64,000 nt of DNA from Agrobacterium cucumeris (GCF_030036535.1 NZ_CP080387.1:2046001-2110000); one strand, 5' to 3'; positions 43,904-53,290 are shown, counted from the first letter of the stretch. Numbers and translations are program-made. The notes: generated by a model not told the origin, from the letters alone.

Positions 43904-44800
43904 TTAACCCGCTGCAACCGATGCAGTGGGCCGGCGGTTGGCGAGATAGACCCCCGTGACCGCGAGAACCGTACCGGCAATCATGGCCGGCGTCAGCGTT
44001 TCCCCGAACAGCAGCGCAGCTTCGACGGCGGCAAGCGGCGGCACGAGATAGATCAGCGAGGCCGCGCGCGATACCTGCCCACGCCGGATGAGATAAAGAA
44101 GCAATGCAACCGCGCCGATGGAGATTGCACCCACCGACCAGCCAAGCGTGGCGGCCAGCCCGAGGCTCCAGTCCACATGCCCGTCTTCCAGCAAAAGCGC
44201 AAAGGGAATGGTGACCAGCAGCGCGCCGACATATTGCAGCGTCGCCACCGCCATGATGTTTCCGCCATGGACATATTTCTTCTGGTACAGCGTGCCATAG
44301 GTCACCGACACCATACCCAGCACATTCACCGCCACGGCATAAAGCGGCACGGACATGCCAAGCGCACCCGTAGCCATGACCTTCGGCAGCACGGCGATGG
44401 CAATGCCGGCAAAACCGAGCAGCAAACCGGCACGTTGCATGGGTGAGATTCTCTCGCCGATCATGAAACGGGCGGCCACCGCCGTCATCAGCGGCTGCAG
44501 ACCGGCGATGATGCCGCCGATCGCCGCCGGCACGCCCTGCCCGACCGCCCACCAGATCATGCCGAGATAAATGCCGTGCAGGAACACGCCGGACAGGATC
44601 GCCCGCAGGACATCGGCGCGCTGCTTCGGCCAGGAAATGGCGGACAGCCGGCAGATCGCCCATAATATCAGGCCGGCCAGCAGGTAACGCAGACAGAGGA
44701 AGGTCAGCGGCCCGGTATAATAGACGGCATATTTAGCCGTGACCCAGCCGGTCGACCAGAGAAACACGAAGATGGCTGGAGCCAGACGGTCAAGCGACAT
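43904..44800 (-). CDS. EamA/DMT-type metabolite exporter
   Basis: The product has 298 residues from ATG 44800 (GGGAATGTTCCC upstream); the longer frame to 44890 has no better site. It has ten transmembrane helices, with LAPAIFVFLWSTGWVTAKYAV at the start. EamA repeats contain AIGGIIAGLQPLMTAVAA and RAASLIYLVPPLAAVEAALLFGE. Drug/metabolite exporter with unknown substrate. It is not closely similar to the exporter at 41.5 kb. Confidence 0.85.
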   Translation of the reverse strand: MSLDRLAPAIFVFLWSTGWVTAKYAVYYTGPLTFLCLRYLLAGLILWAICRLSAISWPKQRADVLRAILSGVFLHGIYLGMIWWAVGQGVPAAIGGIIAGLQPLMTAVAARFMIGERISPMQRAGLLLGFAGIAIAVLPKVMATGALGMSVPLYAVAVNVLGMVSVTYGTLYQKKYVHGGNIMAVATLQYVGALLVTIPFALLLEDGHVDWSLGLAATLGWSVGAISIGAVALLLYLIRRGQVSRAASLIYLVPPLAAVEAALLFGETLTPAMIAGTVLAVTGVYLANRRPTASVAAG

Positions 44801-45277
44801 GGGAACATCCCCTGTGCGGCACAATCCCGCCTCTCGGACATTGCCGGGGACGCAAGACCATGCAGCGAATTGATATTTCGGCCAAGGCACACCGGTGAAA
44901 AAGCAGGCCGGCTTGGCACCAGGCCTGTGGCGGCATACACGCCGTTTGCCAAGGCGGTATCGCTATCGCCGCCAAAGGTCAAAGGCGTTTTCGTGATCGC
45001 ATCTTTCAGTTTTTCTTATGCGGCATCCGCAATCCATCAACCGAAAACGAACGAACAAATTTTGTGCATTCGCCCACGGCGCACACAGCCCCATCACGCC
45101 CTTCCGCACTGCCGCGCCGCGCAACCATTTTGACGATGCCGCATTTATAGGCTGAAACCGAAAAAACGCTTCTTTTTTAAAACTCTAGGGCGACAAAAAA
45201 TCTTCATGACGAGGTCCGCATAGTTCTTGCATTGCATTTGGCCTTGTATTCATATGGTAAAAAAGGGGACATCGAAG
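44801..45277. other. Gene-free gap before the ATP-grasp operon
   Basis: The 477 bp between divergent genes contain no credible gene. The distal part (45150-45260) is AT-rich and should hold the promoter for the three-gene module. I could not assign a clear -35/-10 pair. Confidence 0.45.
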
Positions 45278-46687
45278 TTGGCATTTGACGAAATGATAAA
45301 TGCGGACGAAACGCCGCGAAGCCCATATGAAAACTATAACGAGTGGTACAGCCGACAGGACAGGTCGCACCTGATCCAGAAATCAAAAGACGCGGAAAAC
45401 ATCTTTCGAAAAACCGGCATTACTTTCGCAGTCTATGGCCATGCCGACAGTTCAGAAAAACTGATCCCCTTCGATATCATCCCGCGCATCATCTCCGGAC
45501 GTGAGTGGCGCAAACTGGCCCAGGGCATCGAACAGCGCGTTCTCGCCCTCAATGCTTTCCTCGACGATATCTACCACAAGCAGGAAATCATCCGCGCCGG
45601 CCGCATCCCACGCGAAATCATCGAGAAAAACGAAGCCTTCCTGCCGGAGATGATCGGTTTCACCCCGCCCGGCGGCGTCTATACCCACATTGTCGGCACA
45701 GACATCGTCCGCACCGGCGAAGACCAGTTTTATGTTCTGGAAGACAATGCCCGCACGCCCTCCGGTGTCAGCTACATGCTGGAAAACCGCGAGACGATGA
45801 TGCAGATGTTCCCGGAACTCTTCCATGAAAACCGCGTGCGGCGGGTGGAGGATTATCCCTATCTGCTGCGGCAATCGCTCGCCTCGCTCGCCCCGCCCGG
45901 CTGTTCCGGCAAGCCGCGCGTCGCGGTGCTGACCCCCGGCATCTATAACTCCGCCTATTATGAACATTCCTTCCTCGCCGACATGATGGGCGTGGAGCTG
46001 GTGGAAGGATCCGACCTGCGTGTCATGGACGGCAAGGTCAAGATGCGCACCACCCGCGGTTATGAAGCGATTGATGTTCTCTATCGCCGCGTTGACGATG
46101 ACTTCCTCGATCCGCTGACCTTCCGGCCGGATTCGGCGCTCGGCGTGCCCGGCATCATGGATGTCTACCGTGCCGGCAACATCACCATCGCCAATGCCCC
46201 CGGCACCGGCATTTCCGACGACAAGGCCGTCTATTCCTACATGCCTGAGATCGTCGAATTTTATACCGGCCGCAAGCCGCTACTGGAAAACGTGCCCACC
46301 TGGCGCTGTTCGGAGCCGGACAGCCTGAAATACGTGCTCGACAATCTTGCCGAACTGGTCGTCAAGGAAGTCCACGGTTCGGGCGGTTACGGCATGCTGG
46401 TCGGCCCCACGGCGACAAAAAAGGAACGGGCGCTGTTTGCCGAAAAGCTCAAGGCCCGCCCCTCCAACTATATTGCGCAGCCAACGCTGTCGCTGTCCAC
46501 CGTGCCGATCATGGTGAAAAACGGCATCGCGCCGCGCCATGTCGATCTGCGCCCTTACGTGCTGGTGTCGGACAAGGTGAAGATCATTCCCGGCGGCCTG
46601 ACCCGCGTCGCGCTCAAGCAGGGCTCGCTGGTGGTCAATTCCAGCCAGGGCGGCGGCACCAAGGATACATGGGTACTGGAGGACTAA
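45278..46687 (+). CDS. Circularly permuted ATP-grasp protein (DUF404/DUF407 type)
   Basis: The product has 469 residues, starting at TTG 45278 with GGGGA 11 bases upstream; in-frame ATG 45254 is a possible alternative start. The family signatures are visible: PFDIIPRIISGREWRKLAQGIEQR near residue 75, EDNARTPSGVSYMLENRE (ATP-grasp core), and KEVHGSGGYGMLVGP near 370 with nucleotide-binding Gly. Permuted ATP-grasp ligases of this class are predicted to make peptide-like bonds. It is followed by the alpha-E gene after 3 bp and then a transglutaminase-like gene, the conserved trio. The substrate is unknown. Confidence 0.88.
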   Translation: MAFDEMINADETPRSPYENYNEWYSRQDRSHLIQKSKDAENIFRKTGITFAVYGHADSSEKLIPFDIIPRIISGREWRKLAQGIEQRVLALNAFLDDIYHKQEIIRAGRIPREIIEKNEAFLPEMIGFTPPGGVYTHIVGTDIVRTGEDQFYVLEDNARTPSGVSYMLENRETMMQMFPELFHENRVRRVEDYPYLLRQSLASLAPPGCSGKPRVAVLTPGIYNSAYYEHSFLADMMGVELVEGSDLRVMDGKVKMRTTRGYEAIDVLYRRVDDDFLDPLTFRPDSALGVPGIMDVYRAGNITIANAPGTGISDDKAVYSYMPEIVEFYTGRKPLLENVPTWRCSEPDSLKYVLDNLAELVVKEVHGSGGYGMLVGPTATKKERALFAEKLKARPSNYIAQPTLSLSTVPIMVKNGIAPRHVDLRPYVLVSDKVKIIPGGLTRVALKQGSLVVNSSQGGGTKDTWVLED

Positions 46688-46690
46688 GCC

Positions 46691-47632
46691 ATGCTGGGCA
46701 GAACGGCAAACGGGCTCTACTGGATGTTCCGGTACATCGAGCGCGCTGAAAACATCGCCCGGCTGATCGATGCGGGTCTGCGCGTTTCACTGACGCGCTC
46801 GGGCAGCGGCGATGAAGACTGGGACGGCGTGTTGCAGAGTGCTGGCGTCCACGAGGCGTTCCTCGAAACGCACGACAAGGTGACGACGGCGGATGCGATC
46901 GATTATCTCCTGCGCGACAAGGCCAACCCGTCGAGCGTCCTCTCCTGCATTGAGGCGGGCCGCAACAATGCCCGCATGGTGCGCACCGCGCTGACGCGCG
47001 AGACATGGGAAGCGACCAACGAATTCTGGATCGAATTGAAGACCAGCCTCGAGCGCAGGGTGAAGCCGGCGGACATGCCGCAGACCATTGACGGCATCAA
47101 ACACCGCGCCGGTCTGGTGCGCGGCGCTTTCCACGGCTCGATGCTGCGCAACGATCTCTATAATTTCTCCCGCATCGGCACCTTCATCGAACGGGCCGAC
47201 AACACCGCCCGCATTCTAGACGTCAAATATTACGTGCTGCTGCCGGCTGTGGCGCATGTCGGTTCCTCGCTCGACAACGCGCAATGGGAATCCATTCTGC
47301 GCTCGGTCTCGGCGCACCGTTCCTATGGCTGGGTCTATGATGCGGAATACAAGCCGGCCAATATTGCCGACTTCCTCATTCTCAATGGCCGCATGCCGCG
47401 TTCGCTCGCCTATTGTTACGAGAAGATCGCCAGCAACCTCAATTACATAGCTGAGGATTACGGCGAAAGGCACCAGGCGCATGAAACGGCCGAAAGCATT
47501 CGTGACAGCCTGCGCAAGACGACGATCAACCGCGTCATGGATGAAGGTCTGCACGAGTTTCTGGAGAGATTCATAAACCGCAACGGGCAGCTGGGACAGG
47601 AAATCATGGAAGGCTACCGCTTTTATCAATAA
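46691..47632 (+). CDS. Alpha-E domain protein (DUF403)
   Basis: The product has 313 residues and is largely helical. It begins MLGRTANGLYWMFRYIERAENIARLIDAG, the DUF403 signature in which R-E-R-A-E-N is conserved, and contains FSRIGTFIERADNTARILDVKYY, a second copy of the ERADN-type motif. The domain always accompanies the permuted ATP-grasp protein and the transglutaminase. Proposed as a catalytic or regulatory partner, its activity is unknown. Confidence 0.88.
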   Translation: MLGRTANGLYWMFRYIERAENIARLIDAGLRVSLTRSGSGDEDWDGVLQSAGVHEAFLETHDKVTTADAIDYLLRDKANPSSVLSCIEAGRNNARMVRTALTRETWEATNEFWIELKTSLERRVKPADMPQTIDGIKHRAGLVRGAFHGSMLRNDLYNFSRIGTFIERADNTARILDVKYYVLLPAVAHVGSSLDNAQWESILRSVSAHRSYGWVYDAEYKPANIADFLILNGRMPRSLAYCYEKIASNLNYIAEDYGERHQAHETAESIRDSLRKTTINRVMDEGLHEFLERFINRNGQLGQEIMEGYRFYQ

Positions 47633-47653
47633 GCGCGTGGACGGGGACAGCTT

Positions 47654-48475
47654 ATGCGTCTGAAAATCACCCATACGACGGAATATGTCTATGACGAGCC
47701 GACGCCCTATGCGTTGCAGCGGCTGCGCCTGACACCGCAGACCGGCCCCTGCCAGACGGTGGAGAACTGGGATGTCTCGGTGGATGGCGCCACCGTCGAA
47801 GTGACCTATGACGACCATTTCGGCAACCGGGTTGCGCTGGTGGAAACGGAAGGCCCGCAACGCAAGGTCAAGGTTGTGGCAAGCGGTCTCGTCACCACCG
47901 AAGACAGGGCCGGCGTGTTCGGGCACCATATCGGCAATGCGCCGCTCTGGCTCTTCCAGCGCGAGACGCCGCGCACCAAGCCGGGAAAACTGGTGCGTGA
48001 GCTGGTGAAAGTCAGCACTGGTGACACCGAACTCTCCCGCCTGCATGACCTCATGGAGAATATTCACCGCAAGGTGGACTATGTGCCTGGTGCAACCGAC
48101 ATTGAAACGACAGCGGAAACGGCGCTGGAGGCAGGCAAGGGCGTCTGCCAGGACCATGCCCATATCCTGATTTCCGCAGCGCGGCTGATGGGCCTGCCGG
48201 CCCGTTATGTTTCCGGTTATCTGATGATGGAAGAGGTGGAAGAACAGACGGCCACCCACGCCTGGGCCGAGGTGCATCTTCAGGGGCTTGGCTGGGTCGG
48301 CTTCGACGCCGCCAACAATATCTGCCCCGATGACCGTTATGTCCGCATCGCGTCGGGCCTGTGCTACCGCGATTGCGCGCCGATATCAGGCATGCGCATC
48401 GGCCCCGCCGGTGAGACGCTGAACGTGACTGTCACCGTGCAGCAGTCGCAGAGCCAGAGCCAGTCGCAGAGTTGA
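47654..48475 (+). CDS. Transglutaminase-like cysteine peptidase, partner of the ATP-grasp module
   Basis: The product has 273 residues. An N-terminal beta domain (MRLKITHTTEYVYDEPTPYALQRLRLTPQ) is followed by the catalytic core. The Cys is in EAGKGVCQDHAHILISAARL, the His in THAWAEVHLQGLGWVGFDAANN, and the Asp is in the same segment. The C-terminus ends in a Gln/Ser repeat, QQSQSQSQSQS. Activity would cleave or form isopeptide bonds. It lies 21 bp after the alpha-E gene and is the third gene of the module; the methyltransferase follows at once. Confidence 0.9.
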   Translation: MRLKITHTTEYVYDEPTPYALQRLRLTPQTGPCQTVENWDVSVDGATVEVTYDDHFGNRVALVETEGPQRKVKVVASGLVTTEDRAGVFGHHIGNAPLWLFQRETPRTKPGKLVRELVKVSTGDTELSRLHDLMENIHRKVDYVPGATDIETTAETALEAGKGVCQDHAHILISAARLMGLPARYVSGYLMMEEVEEQTATHAWAEVHLQGLGWVGFDAANNICPDDRYVRIASGLCYRDCAPISGMRIGPAGETLNVTVTVQQSQSQSQSQS

Positions 48476-48476
48476 G

Positions 48477-49076
48477 ATGATGGCCGCCAAAGACGAGGAT
48501 ACGATCGGTTTTTACACCGATAATGCCAACGCCTACACCACCCGGGGACAGGCTCCTGACCGCCCGCATCTGGAGACATTTCTGGCGCAGCTGCCGGAGG
48601 GCGCGAGCATTCTAGAACTCGGATGCGGCGGCGGGCAGGACAGCGAATTCATGCTGGCTGCCGGTTTCGACGTTCATCCCACCGATGGAACACCCGAGAT
48701 CGCTAAAGCGGCGCAAGCCCGGCTTGGGGTTCCCGTCGCGACATTGCTGTTCGAGGATATTGACGACAGGGAACGTTATGACGGCGTCTGGGCCAATGCC
48801 TGCCTGCTGCATGTGCCACGCGCAGCACTTGCCGGCATTATCGGCCGTATTCACGGGGCACTGAAACCGGGCGGTGTATTTTACGCCAGTTTCAAGGCCG
48901 GAGAGGCGGAAGGCCGTGACACGTTTGGCCGTTATTACAACTACCCTTCCAAAGCCTGGCTCGAAAATGTCTACGGTCAATTTGGCTGGACAAGCGTCGG
49001 GATCACATCCCGCCACGGCAGCGGTTACGACAAGATGCCGACCGACTGGCTGCATGTGACGGCAACGAAGTCCTGA
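48477..49076 (+). CDS. Class I SAM-dependent methyltransferase
   Basis: The product has 199 residues. SAM-binding motif I is ASILELGCGGGQDSEFMLAAGF, and motif IV-VI region reads DGVWANACLLHVPRAAL. It starts one base after the transglutaminase stop, so it is co-transcribed with the ATP-grasp module. The substrate is unknown. The Tyr/Gly-rich C-terminus resembles small-molecule methyltransferases rather than rRNA or protein ones. Confidence 0.85.
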   Translation: MMAAKDEDTIGFYTDNANAYTTRGQAPDRPHLETFLAQLPEGASILELGCGGGQDSEFMLAAGFDVHPTDGTPEIAKAAQARLGVPVATLLFEDIDDRERYDGVWANACLLHVPRAALAGIIGRIHGALKPGGVFYASFKAGEAEGRDTFGRYYNYPSKAWLENVYGQFGWTSVGITSRHGSGYDKMPTDWLHVTATKS

Positions 49077-49146
49077 TCCATTTCCGGAACTTGCCGGTTG
49101 CGAAAGCGTCTCCCGACCGTTTAAATCGCCGCATCGATTTGAAAGC

Positions 49147-49659
49147 ATGATCCGGCTTCAGCCTGCGGGCAGAAAAGCCGGCCGGGAGACGGTCTTGTAC
49201 ACTATTTCCGACTATTGCGACTGCCAGTCCCATGGCCCCGTCATCGCCGACCGTGTCTGGACGGCGTGGTGGCAGGATAGCGGCCTCAAGGTCGATGATG
49301 TCGCCGAGCACCTGAAGGACATGACCAACCCGCACGCCCTGCCCACCGGTTTCGTTGCCCATGACGGTGAGGCTTATGTCGGCTCCGCATTCCTTATCCA
49401 TTGCGATCTGGAGGAGCGACCGCAATATCTGCCATGGGTTGCCGCTCTCTGGGTAGAGGAAGACCGACGGCGCTCAGGCGCAGCACGGGCCCTGATGCAG
49501 GCCGCCACGCAAAGGGCAGCCAAACTCGGCCACCATACCAGCTACCTGTGCTGCCAGCGCGATCTCGAGACCTATTACGTCAATTGCGGCTGGACGGTTC
49601 TGGAACGCGGCGTCGGCAAACACGATCTGACCGTACTGACCTACAGCGCCAAAACATAA
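49147..49659 (+). CDS. GNAT-family N-acetyltransferase
   Basis: The product has 170 residues from ATG 49147, or 154 from TTG 49195, which has a better GGGAG site. Acetyl-CoA motif A is LPWVAALWVEEDRRRSGAARALMQAATQRA, with the R/Q-x-x-G-x-A pattern. It is 70 bp downstream of the methyltransferase on the same strand. The substrate is unknown. Its link to the ATP-grasp module is uncertain because of the gap. Confidence 0.82.
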   Translation: MIRLQPAGRKAGRETVLYTISDYCDCQSHGPVIADRVWTAWWQDSGLKVDDVAEHLKDMTNPHALPTGFVAHDGEAYVGSAFLIHCDLEERPQYLPWVAALWVEEDRRRSGAARALMQAATQRAAKLGHHTSYLCCQRDLETYYVNCGWTVLERGVGKHDLTVLTYSAKT

Positions 49660-49708
49660 GCGTCCCGGCACTTCCAGTGTCGGACGCCCAGTAGATACCG
49701 GAGGAAAC

Positions 49709-50125
49709 ATGCGCCCGCCAGCAGCCATCATGGAAACCGCAATCTACGTGGATGATCTCGACGCCGCCGAGACCTTTTACCGCGATGTGTTCGGGCTGGA
49801 GGTGGTGCGCAGACTGCCTGGCCAATTCGTCTTCTTCAGATGCGGCCAGCAAATGCTGCTGATCTTCGATCCGCAGCAATCCCGCCGGGCCGACCCCGAC
49901 AATCCAATCCCCCGCCATGGGGCGGTGGGCCAGGGCCATTTCTGCTTTTATGCAAAGGATAAATCGGAAGTGGATGGCTGGAAGGACCGGTTCGAAACGC
50001 TTGGAATTCCCGTCGAACATTATCATCGCTGGCCGAATGACAGCTATTCGGTCTATGTCCGCGATCCCGCGGGTAATTCAGTGGAGGTGGGCGAAGGCAA
50101 GCTGTGGGGGATTGAGCAGGCCTGA
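49709..50125 (+). CDS. Glyoxalase/bleomycin-resistance (VOC) family protein
   Basis: The product has 138 residues in two beta-alpha-beta-beta-beta modules: METAIYVDDLDAAETFYRDVFGLEVV and GHFCFYAKDKSEVDGWKDRF. Metal-ligand positions are plausible (H in GHFCF, E in GNSVEVGEGK). VOC proteins range from glyoxalases to antibiotic-binding proteins, so a substrate cannot be named. It lies 50 bp after the GNAT gene, 20 bp before the histidine phosphatase. Confidence 0.83.
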   Translation: MRPPAAIMETAIYVDDLDAAETFYRDVFGLEVVRRLPGQFVFFRCGQQMLLIFDPQQSRRADPDNPIPRHGAVGQGHFCFYAKDKSEVDGWKDRFETLGIPVEHYHRWPNDSYSVYVRDPAGNSVEVGEGKLWGIEQA

Positions 50126-50144
50126 AAATACCGGGAAAAACGCT

Positions 50145-50777
50145 ATGAATAACATCTTTGTCGTCACGCACGCTCAATCCGTCCACCATGTCGAGAACAA
50201 GGTCGGGGGCTGGTATGACACCGAGCTGACACCCAGGGGCAGGGCCGATGCGGAGGCGACAGCCGCCAAGCTTATGGCCTTGATCGGCAGCGCCCCGGTT
50301 GAAATCTTCAGCTCCGATCTTCTCCGAGCCTCCCAGACAGCTGCAATCATCGCTGAACACCTCAAGCACCCTTTTGAAACAACAGATGACCTGCGGGAAA
50401 TAAGCTATGGTTCAGCCGGCGGTATGCCGCAGGAATGGCTCGACGCCCGCCAGATCCCCGCCCCTCATCATAACCGTTTGCATCATCGCGGCGGAATTGC
50501 CGATGGAGAAACGAGACGTGAGTTCGCCGAAAGGGTGTACCGCTCCGTGAACACCATTATATCACGCCCCTGCCCCATGCAGGTCATCGTTACCCATGGC
50601 TTTGCTCTTACCTTCGTCATCGCGGCATGGATCAAGATGCCGGTCGAAAGCGTCGGCCATGTCAGTTTTCCGGCGCGGTCTGGAAGCATCACGCATTTGA
50701 AGGAAGACGACTATTGGCAAAATCGCGCCGTCGTTTCACTGGCGGATGTTTCGCATCTGACAGACGACGATGGTTGA
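50145..50777 (+). CDS. Histidine phosphatase-superfamily protein with altered RHG motif
   Basis: The product has 210 residues from ATG 50145. The fold is clear: N-terminal MNNIFVVTHAQSVHHVENKVGGWYDTELTPRGRADAEA and the second catalytic His in VIVTHGFALTF. The normal RHG/RHA triplet reads THA, so the phosphate-binding Arg is a Thr while the catalytic His is kept. A subgroup with a conserved GGWxDxxLTPRG is known among uncharacterised members. Activity could be lowered or directed to other substrates. Confidence 0.78.
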   Translation: MNNIFVVTHAQSVHHVENKVGGWYDTELTPRGRADAEATAAKLMALIGSAPVEIFSSDLLRASQTAAIIAEHLKHPFETTDDLREISYGSAGGMPQEWLDARQIPAPHHNRLHHRGGIADGETRREFAERVYRSVNTIISRPCPMQVIVTHGFALTFVIAAWIKMPVESVGHVSFPARSGSITHLKEDDYWQNRAVVSLADVSHLTDDDG

Positions 50778-50833
50778 GACGCAATCGCTTCAACATTGCC
50801 CGCGCGCAATTGGACATAAGGCCCGACCTCCAG

Positions 50834-50918
50834 TGTCACCCTCGGGCTTGACCCGAGGATCCAACCACGTCTCGCGGGTCAGTCTGTTGCCGATCCTCGG
50901 GTCAAGCCCGAGGATGAG
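50834..50918. repeat. Intergenic palindromic repeat downstream of gguC
   Basis: Two similar inverted repeats, CCTCGGGCTTGACCCGAGG (50840-50858) and CCTCGGGTCAAGCCCGAGG (50895-50913), lie about 36 bp apart in opposite orientation, so they can also pair with each other. The site separates convergent genes and could act as a bidirectional transcription end. Confidence 0.65.
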
Positions 50919-50982
50919 ATCGAGGGGTGGGACTACCATGTGATGGCGCCACCCCTTGGCATTCTCAAAATCAGCTCGCAGA

Positions 50983-52002
50983 TCAGATCTGGCGAACGGC
51001 GATCTCTTCTTCCGCGTCCACGGCCAGCGGGTTCTTCAGCGGCAGGCCGAAACCGGCTGCCTCGATCTCGAACACGTCGCCCGCTTCCGGCTTGATGCCG
51101 TCTGCGAAGGAGAGCGTGGCCGTGCCGAACATGTGCACATGCACGTCGCCCGGCGCACGGAACAGGCCGTATTTGAAGTGGTGATATTCGAGGTTCGCGA
51201 AGGTATGGGACATGTTGTCCTCACCCGAAACGAACGGCTTTTCGAAGATGACCTTGTCGCCGCGGCGGATGCGCGAGGTGCCGCGAATATCCGAAGGTGC
51301 CGCACCGACACGGATTTCCGGGCCGAAGCTTGCCGGGCGCAGCTTGGAGTGGGCGAGGTAGAGATAGTTGACCCGCTCGGTGACGTGATCGGAAAACTCG
51401 TTGGAGACGGCAAAGCCGATGCGCACGGGCTCGCCCTTGTCCGAAATGACGTAGATGCCGGCCATCTCAGGCTCTTCGCCGCCATCCAGCGCAAAGGATG
51501 GCGAGGTGAGCGCCGCACCCGGCGCTGCCGCCACATGGCCGTTGCCCTTGTAGAACCATTCGGGCTGCACGCCCTTTTCACCGGCCTTCGGCTTGCCGTT
51601 TTCCAGACCCATGCGGAACATCTTCATGGAATCCGTCAGGCTTTCCTCGGCGGCTTCCGTGGTCTTCTTGTGCATGCTGTCGCGGGTCGCGGCCGAGCCG
51701 AGATGGGTGAGGCCCGTGCCGGTCAGATGCAGATGCGCCGGATCGGGATGAGTGATCGGCGGCAGGAAACGACCTTCGGCATAAGCCTTTTCGAGATCGA
51801 CGGCATCGCCCAGGCCATGGGCGGAAACAACGTCGGCAAGGCTCTTGCCGCTATTGGCGGCTTCCATGGCAAGCGCGTAGACCGAACCGGCACCCTTGAC
51901 CGCCTGTGCCTGTCCGCCGTCTTCGCGAACCGCTACAATGATTTTGCCACTGGCATCTTTAATCTGTGAAATGAGCACGGGTTTTCCTTCCTGCGGCGCC
52001 AT
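50983..52002 (-). CDS. gguC: GguC, FAH-fold (AraD1-type) protein of the sugar locus
   Basis: The product has 339 residues. It has a C-terminal fumarylacetoacetate-hydrolase-like fold with GAAPGAALTSPSFALDGGEEPEMAG and FGTATLSFADGIKPEAGD. It is the last gene of the chvE-gguABC cluster of A. tumefaciens, where GguC is not needed for ABC transport itself. Relation to AraD1/2-keto-3-deoxy-L-arabonate dehydratase-like proteins suggests a role in oxidative pentose catabolism, in line with arabinose and galactose uptake by ChvE. Confidence 0.85.
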   Translation of the reverse strand: MAPQEGKPVLISQIKDASGKIIVAVREDGGQAQAVKGAGSVYALAMEAANSGKSLADVVSAHGLGDAVDLEKAYAEGRFLPPITHPDPAHLHLTGTGLTHLGSAATRDSMHKKTTEAAEESLTDSMKMFRMGLENGKPKAGEKGVQPEWFYKGNGHVAAAPGAALTSPSFALDGGEEPEMAGIYVISDKGEPVRIGFAVSNEFSDHVTERVNYLYLAHSKLRPASFGPEIRVGAAPSDIRGTSRIRRGDKVIFEKPFVSGEDNMSHTFANLEYHHFKYGLFRAPGDVHVHMFGTATLSFADGIKPEAGDVFEIEAAGFGLPLKNPLAVDAEEEIAVRQI

Positions 52003-52042
52003 GCGCCTTATCCGCTACGGCGCGTCGCGCCTGCATCTTATG

Positions 52043-52070
52043 AAAGTGGCCGGAAACCGGCCACTTTTTT
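52043..52070. terminator. Hairpin between gguB and gguC
   Basis: An AAAGTGGCCGG/CCGGCCACTTT 11-bp stem with an AAA loop lies 24 bp past the gguB stop and 41 bp before gguC. TTT follows on both strands, so it may partly terminate or stabilise the upstream gguB message. Confidence 0.55.
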
Positions 52071-52093
52071 GACTTGCGATTTGGTTGGGCCGA

Positions 52094-53290
52094 TCAGCCC
52101 TTGTTCTTGTTGTAGACGTCGAAGAACACGGCGGCGAGCAGCACGAGGCCCTTGACCATCTGCTGGAAGTCGATGCCGAGACCGACGATCGACATGCCGT
52201 TGTTCATGACGCCCATGATGAAGGCGCCGATGACCGCACCGGTGATCTTGCCAACACCGCCGGAGGCCGAAGCACCGCCGATGAAGCAGGCCGCGATCAC
52301 GTCAAGCTCGAAGCCCACACCGGCCTTCGGCGTCGCCGAGTTGAGGCGGGTCGCGATGATCATGCCGGCAAGACCGGCCAGCACGCCCATGTTGACAAAG
52401 GTGAGGAAGCTGAGGCGTTCGGTGTTGATACCGGAAAGCTTGGTTGCCTTCTCATTGCCGCCCATGGCGTAGACACGGCGACCGATGGTCGTGCGGCGCG
52501 TCACGAAGCTGTAAAGCGCGATGAGGACCAGCATCACGATCAGCACGTTCGGCAGGCCGCGATAGGTGGACAGCTGGTAACCCAGGAACAGGATAGCGCC
52601 TGAGATCAGCAGATTCTGCACGATGAAGAAACCGAACGGCTCCACGTCGATGCCATGCTTCACGTTCACCACGCGGCGGCGCCACGCCAGATAAAACAGC
52701 GCCACGGTGATCAGCACGGTCAGGATCATCGAGGTGGTGTTGAGACCTTCGATACCACCGATGTCAGGCAGGAAGCCGGTGCTGATGATCTGGAAGTCGG
52801 TCGGAAAAGGACCGATGTTCTTGCCGCCGAGCACGAACAGCGTCAGGCCGCGGAACACCAGCATGCCCGCCAGCGTCACGATGAAGGACGGAATACGGTG
52901 ATAGGCGATCCAGTAACCCTGGGCAGCACCGATGATGCCGCCGATGACGAGACAAATCAGCGCCGCCAGAAACGGGTTCATGCCCCATTGCACGGTCAAT
53001 ATCGCCGCTATCGCGCCGACGAAGGCGACGATGGAGCCGACCGAAAGGTCGATATGCCCGGCAACGATGACCAGCAGCATGCCCAGCGCCATGATGACGA
53101 TGAACGAGTTCTGCAGGATGAGGTTGGTGAGGTTGACCGGACGGAACAGGATGCCACCGGTGTAGAACTGGAAGAAAACCATGATGGCGACGAGCGCGAT
53201 CAACATGCCATATTCGCGGATATTCGAGCGAATATAGGATGAGATCGAGATGACGTTACTTTCTTCGCTTGTTGTGTTTGCCGAACTCAT
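52094..53290 (-). CDS. gguB: GguB, sugar ABC transporter permease
   Basis: The product has 398 residues and about ten transmembrane helices, with an ABC carbohydrate permease fold of the RbsC/XylH type. [45 protein letters not shown] is the conserved core, and [20 protein letters not shown] the cytoplasmic EAA-like loop. It partners GguA and ChvE to import glucose, galactose and arabinose. It overlaps the gguA stop by 4 bp. Confidence 0.95.
   Translation of the reverse strand: MSSANTTSEESNVISISSYIRSNIREYGMLIALVAIMVFFQFYTGGILFRPVNLTNLILQNSFIVIMALGMLLVIVAGHIDLSVGSIVAFVGAIAAILTVQWGMNPFLAALICLVIGGIIGAAQGYWIAYHRIPSFIVTLAGMLVFRGLTLFVLGGKNIGPFPTDFQIISTGFLPDIGGIEGLNTTSMILTVLITVALFYLAWRRRVVNVKHGIDVEPFGFFIVQNLLISGAILFLGYQLSTYRGLPNVLIVMLVLIALYSFVTRRTTIGRRVYAMGGNEKATKLSGINTERLSFLTFVNMGVLAGLAGMIIATRLNSATPKAGVGFELDVIAACFIGGASASGGVGKITGAVIGAFIMGVMNNGMSIVGLGIDFQQMVKGLVLLAAVFFDVYNKNKG

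Noticed and set aside
48440..48475. Gln/Ser repeat at the transglutaminase end as a frameshift or expansion error
   Set aside because: The frame stays open and the repeat is coded by mixed CAG/TCG/AGC codons, so it is a real if odd tail.
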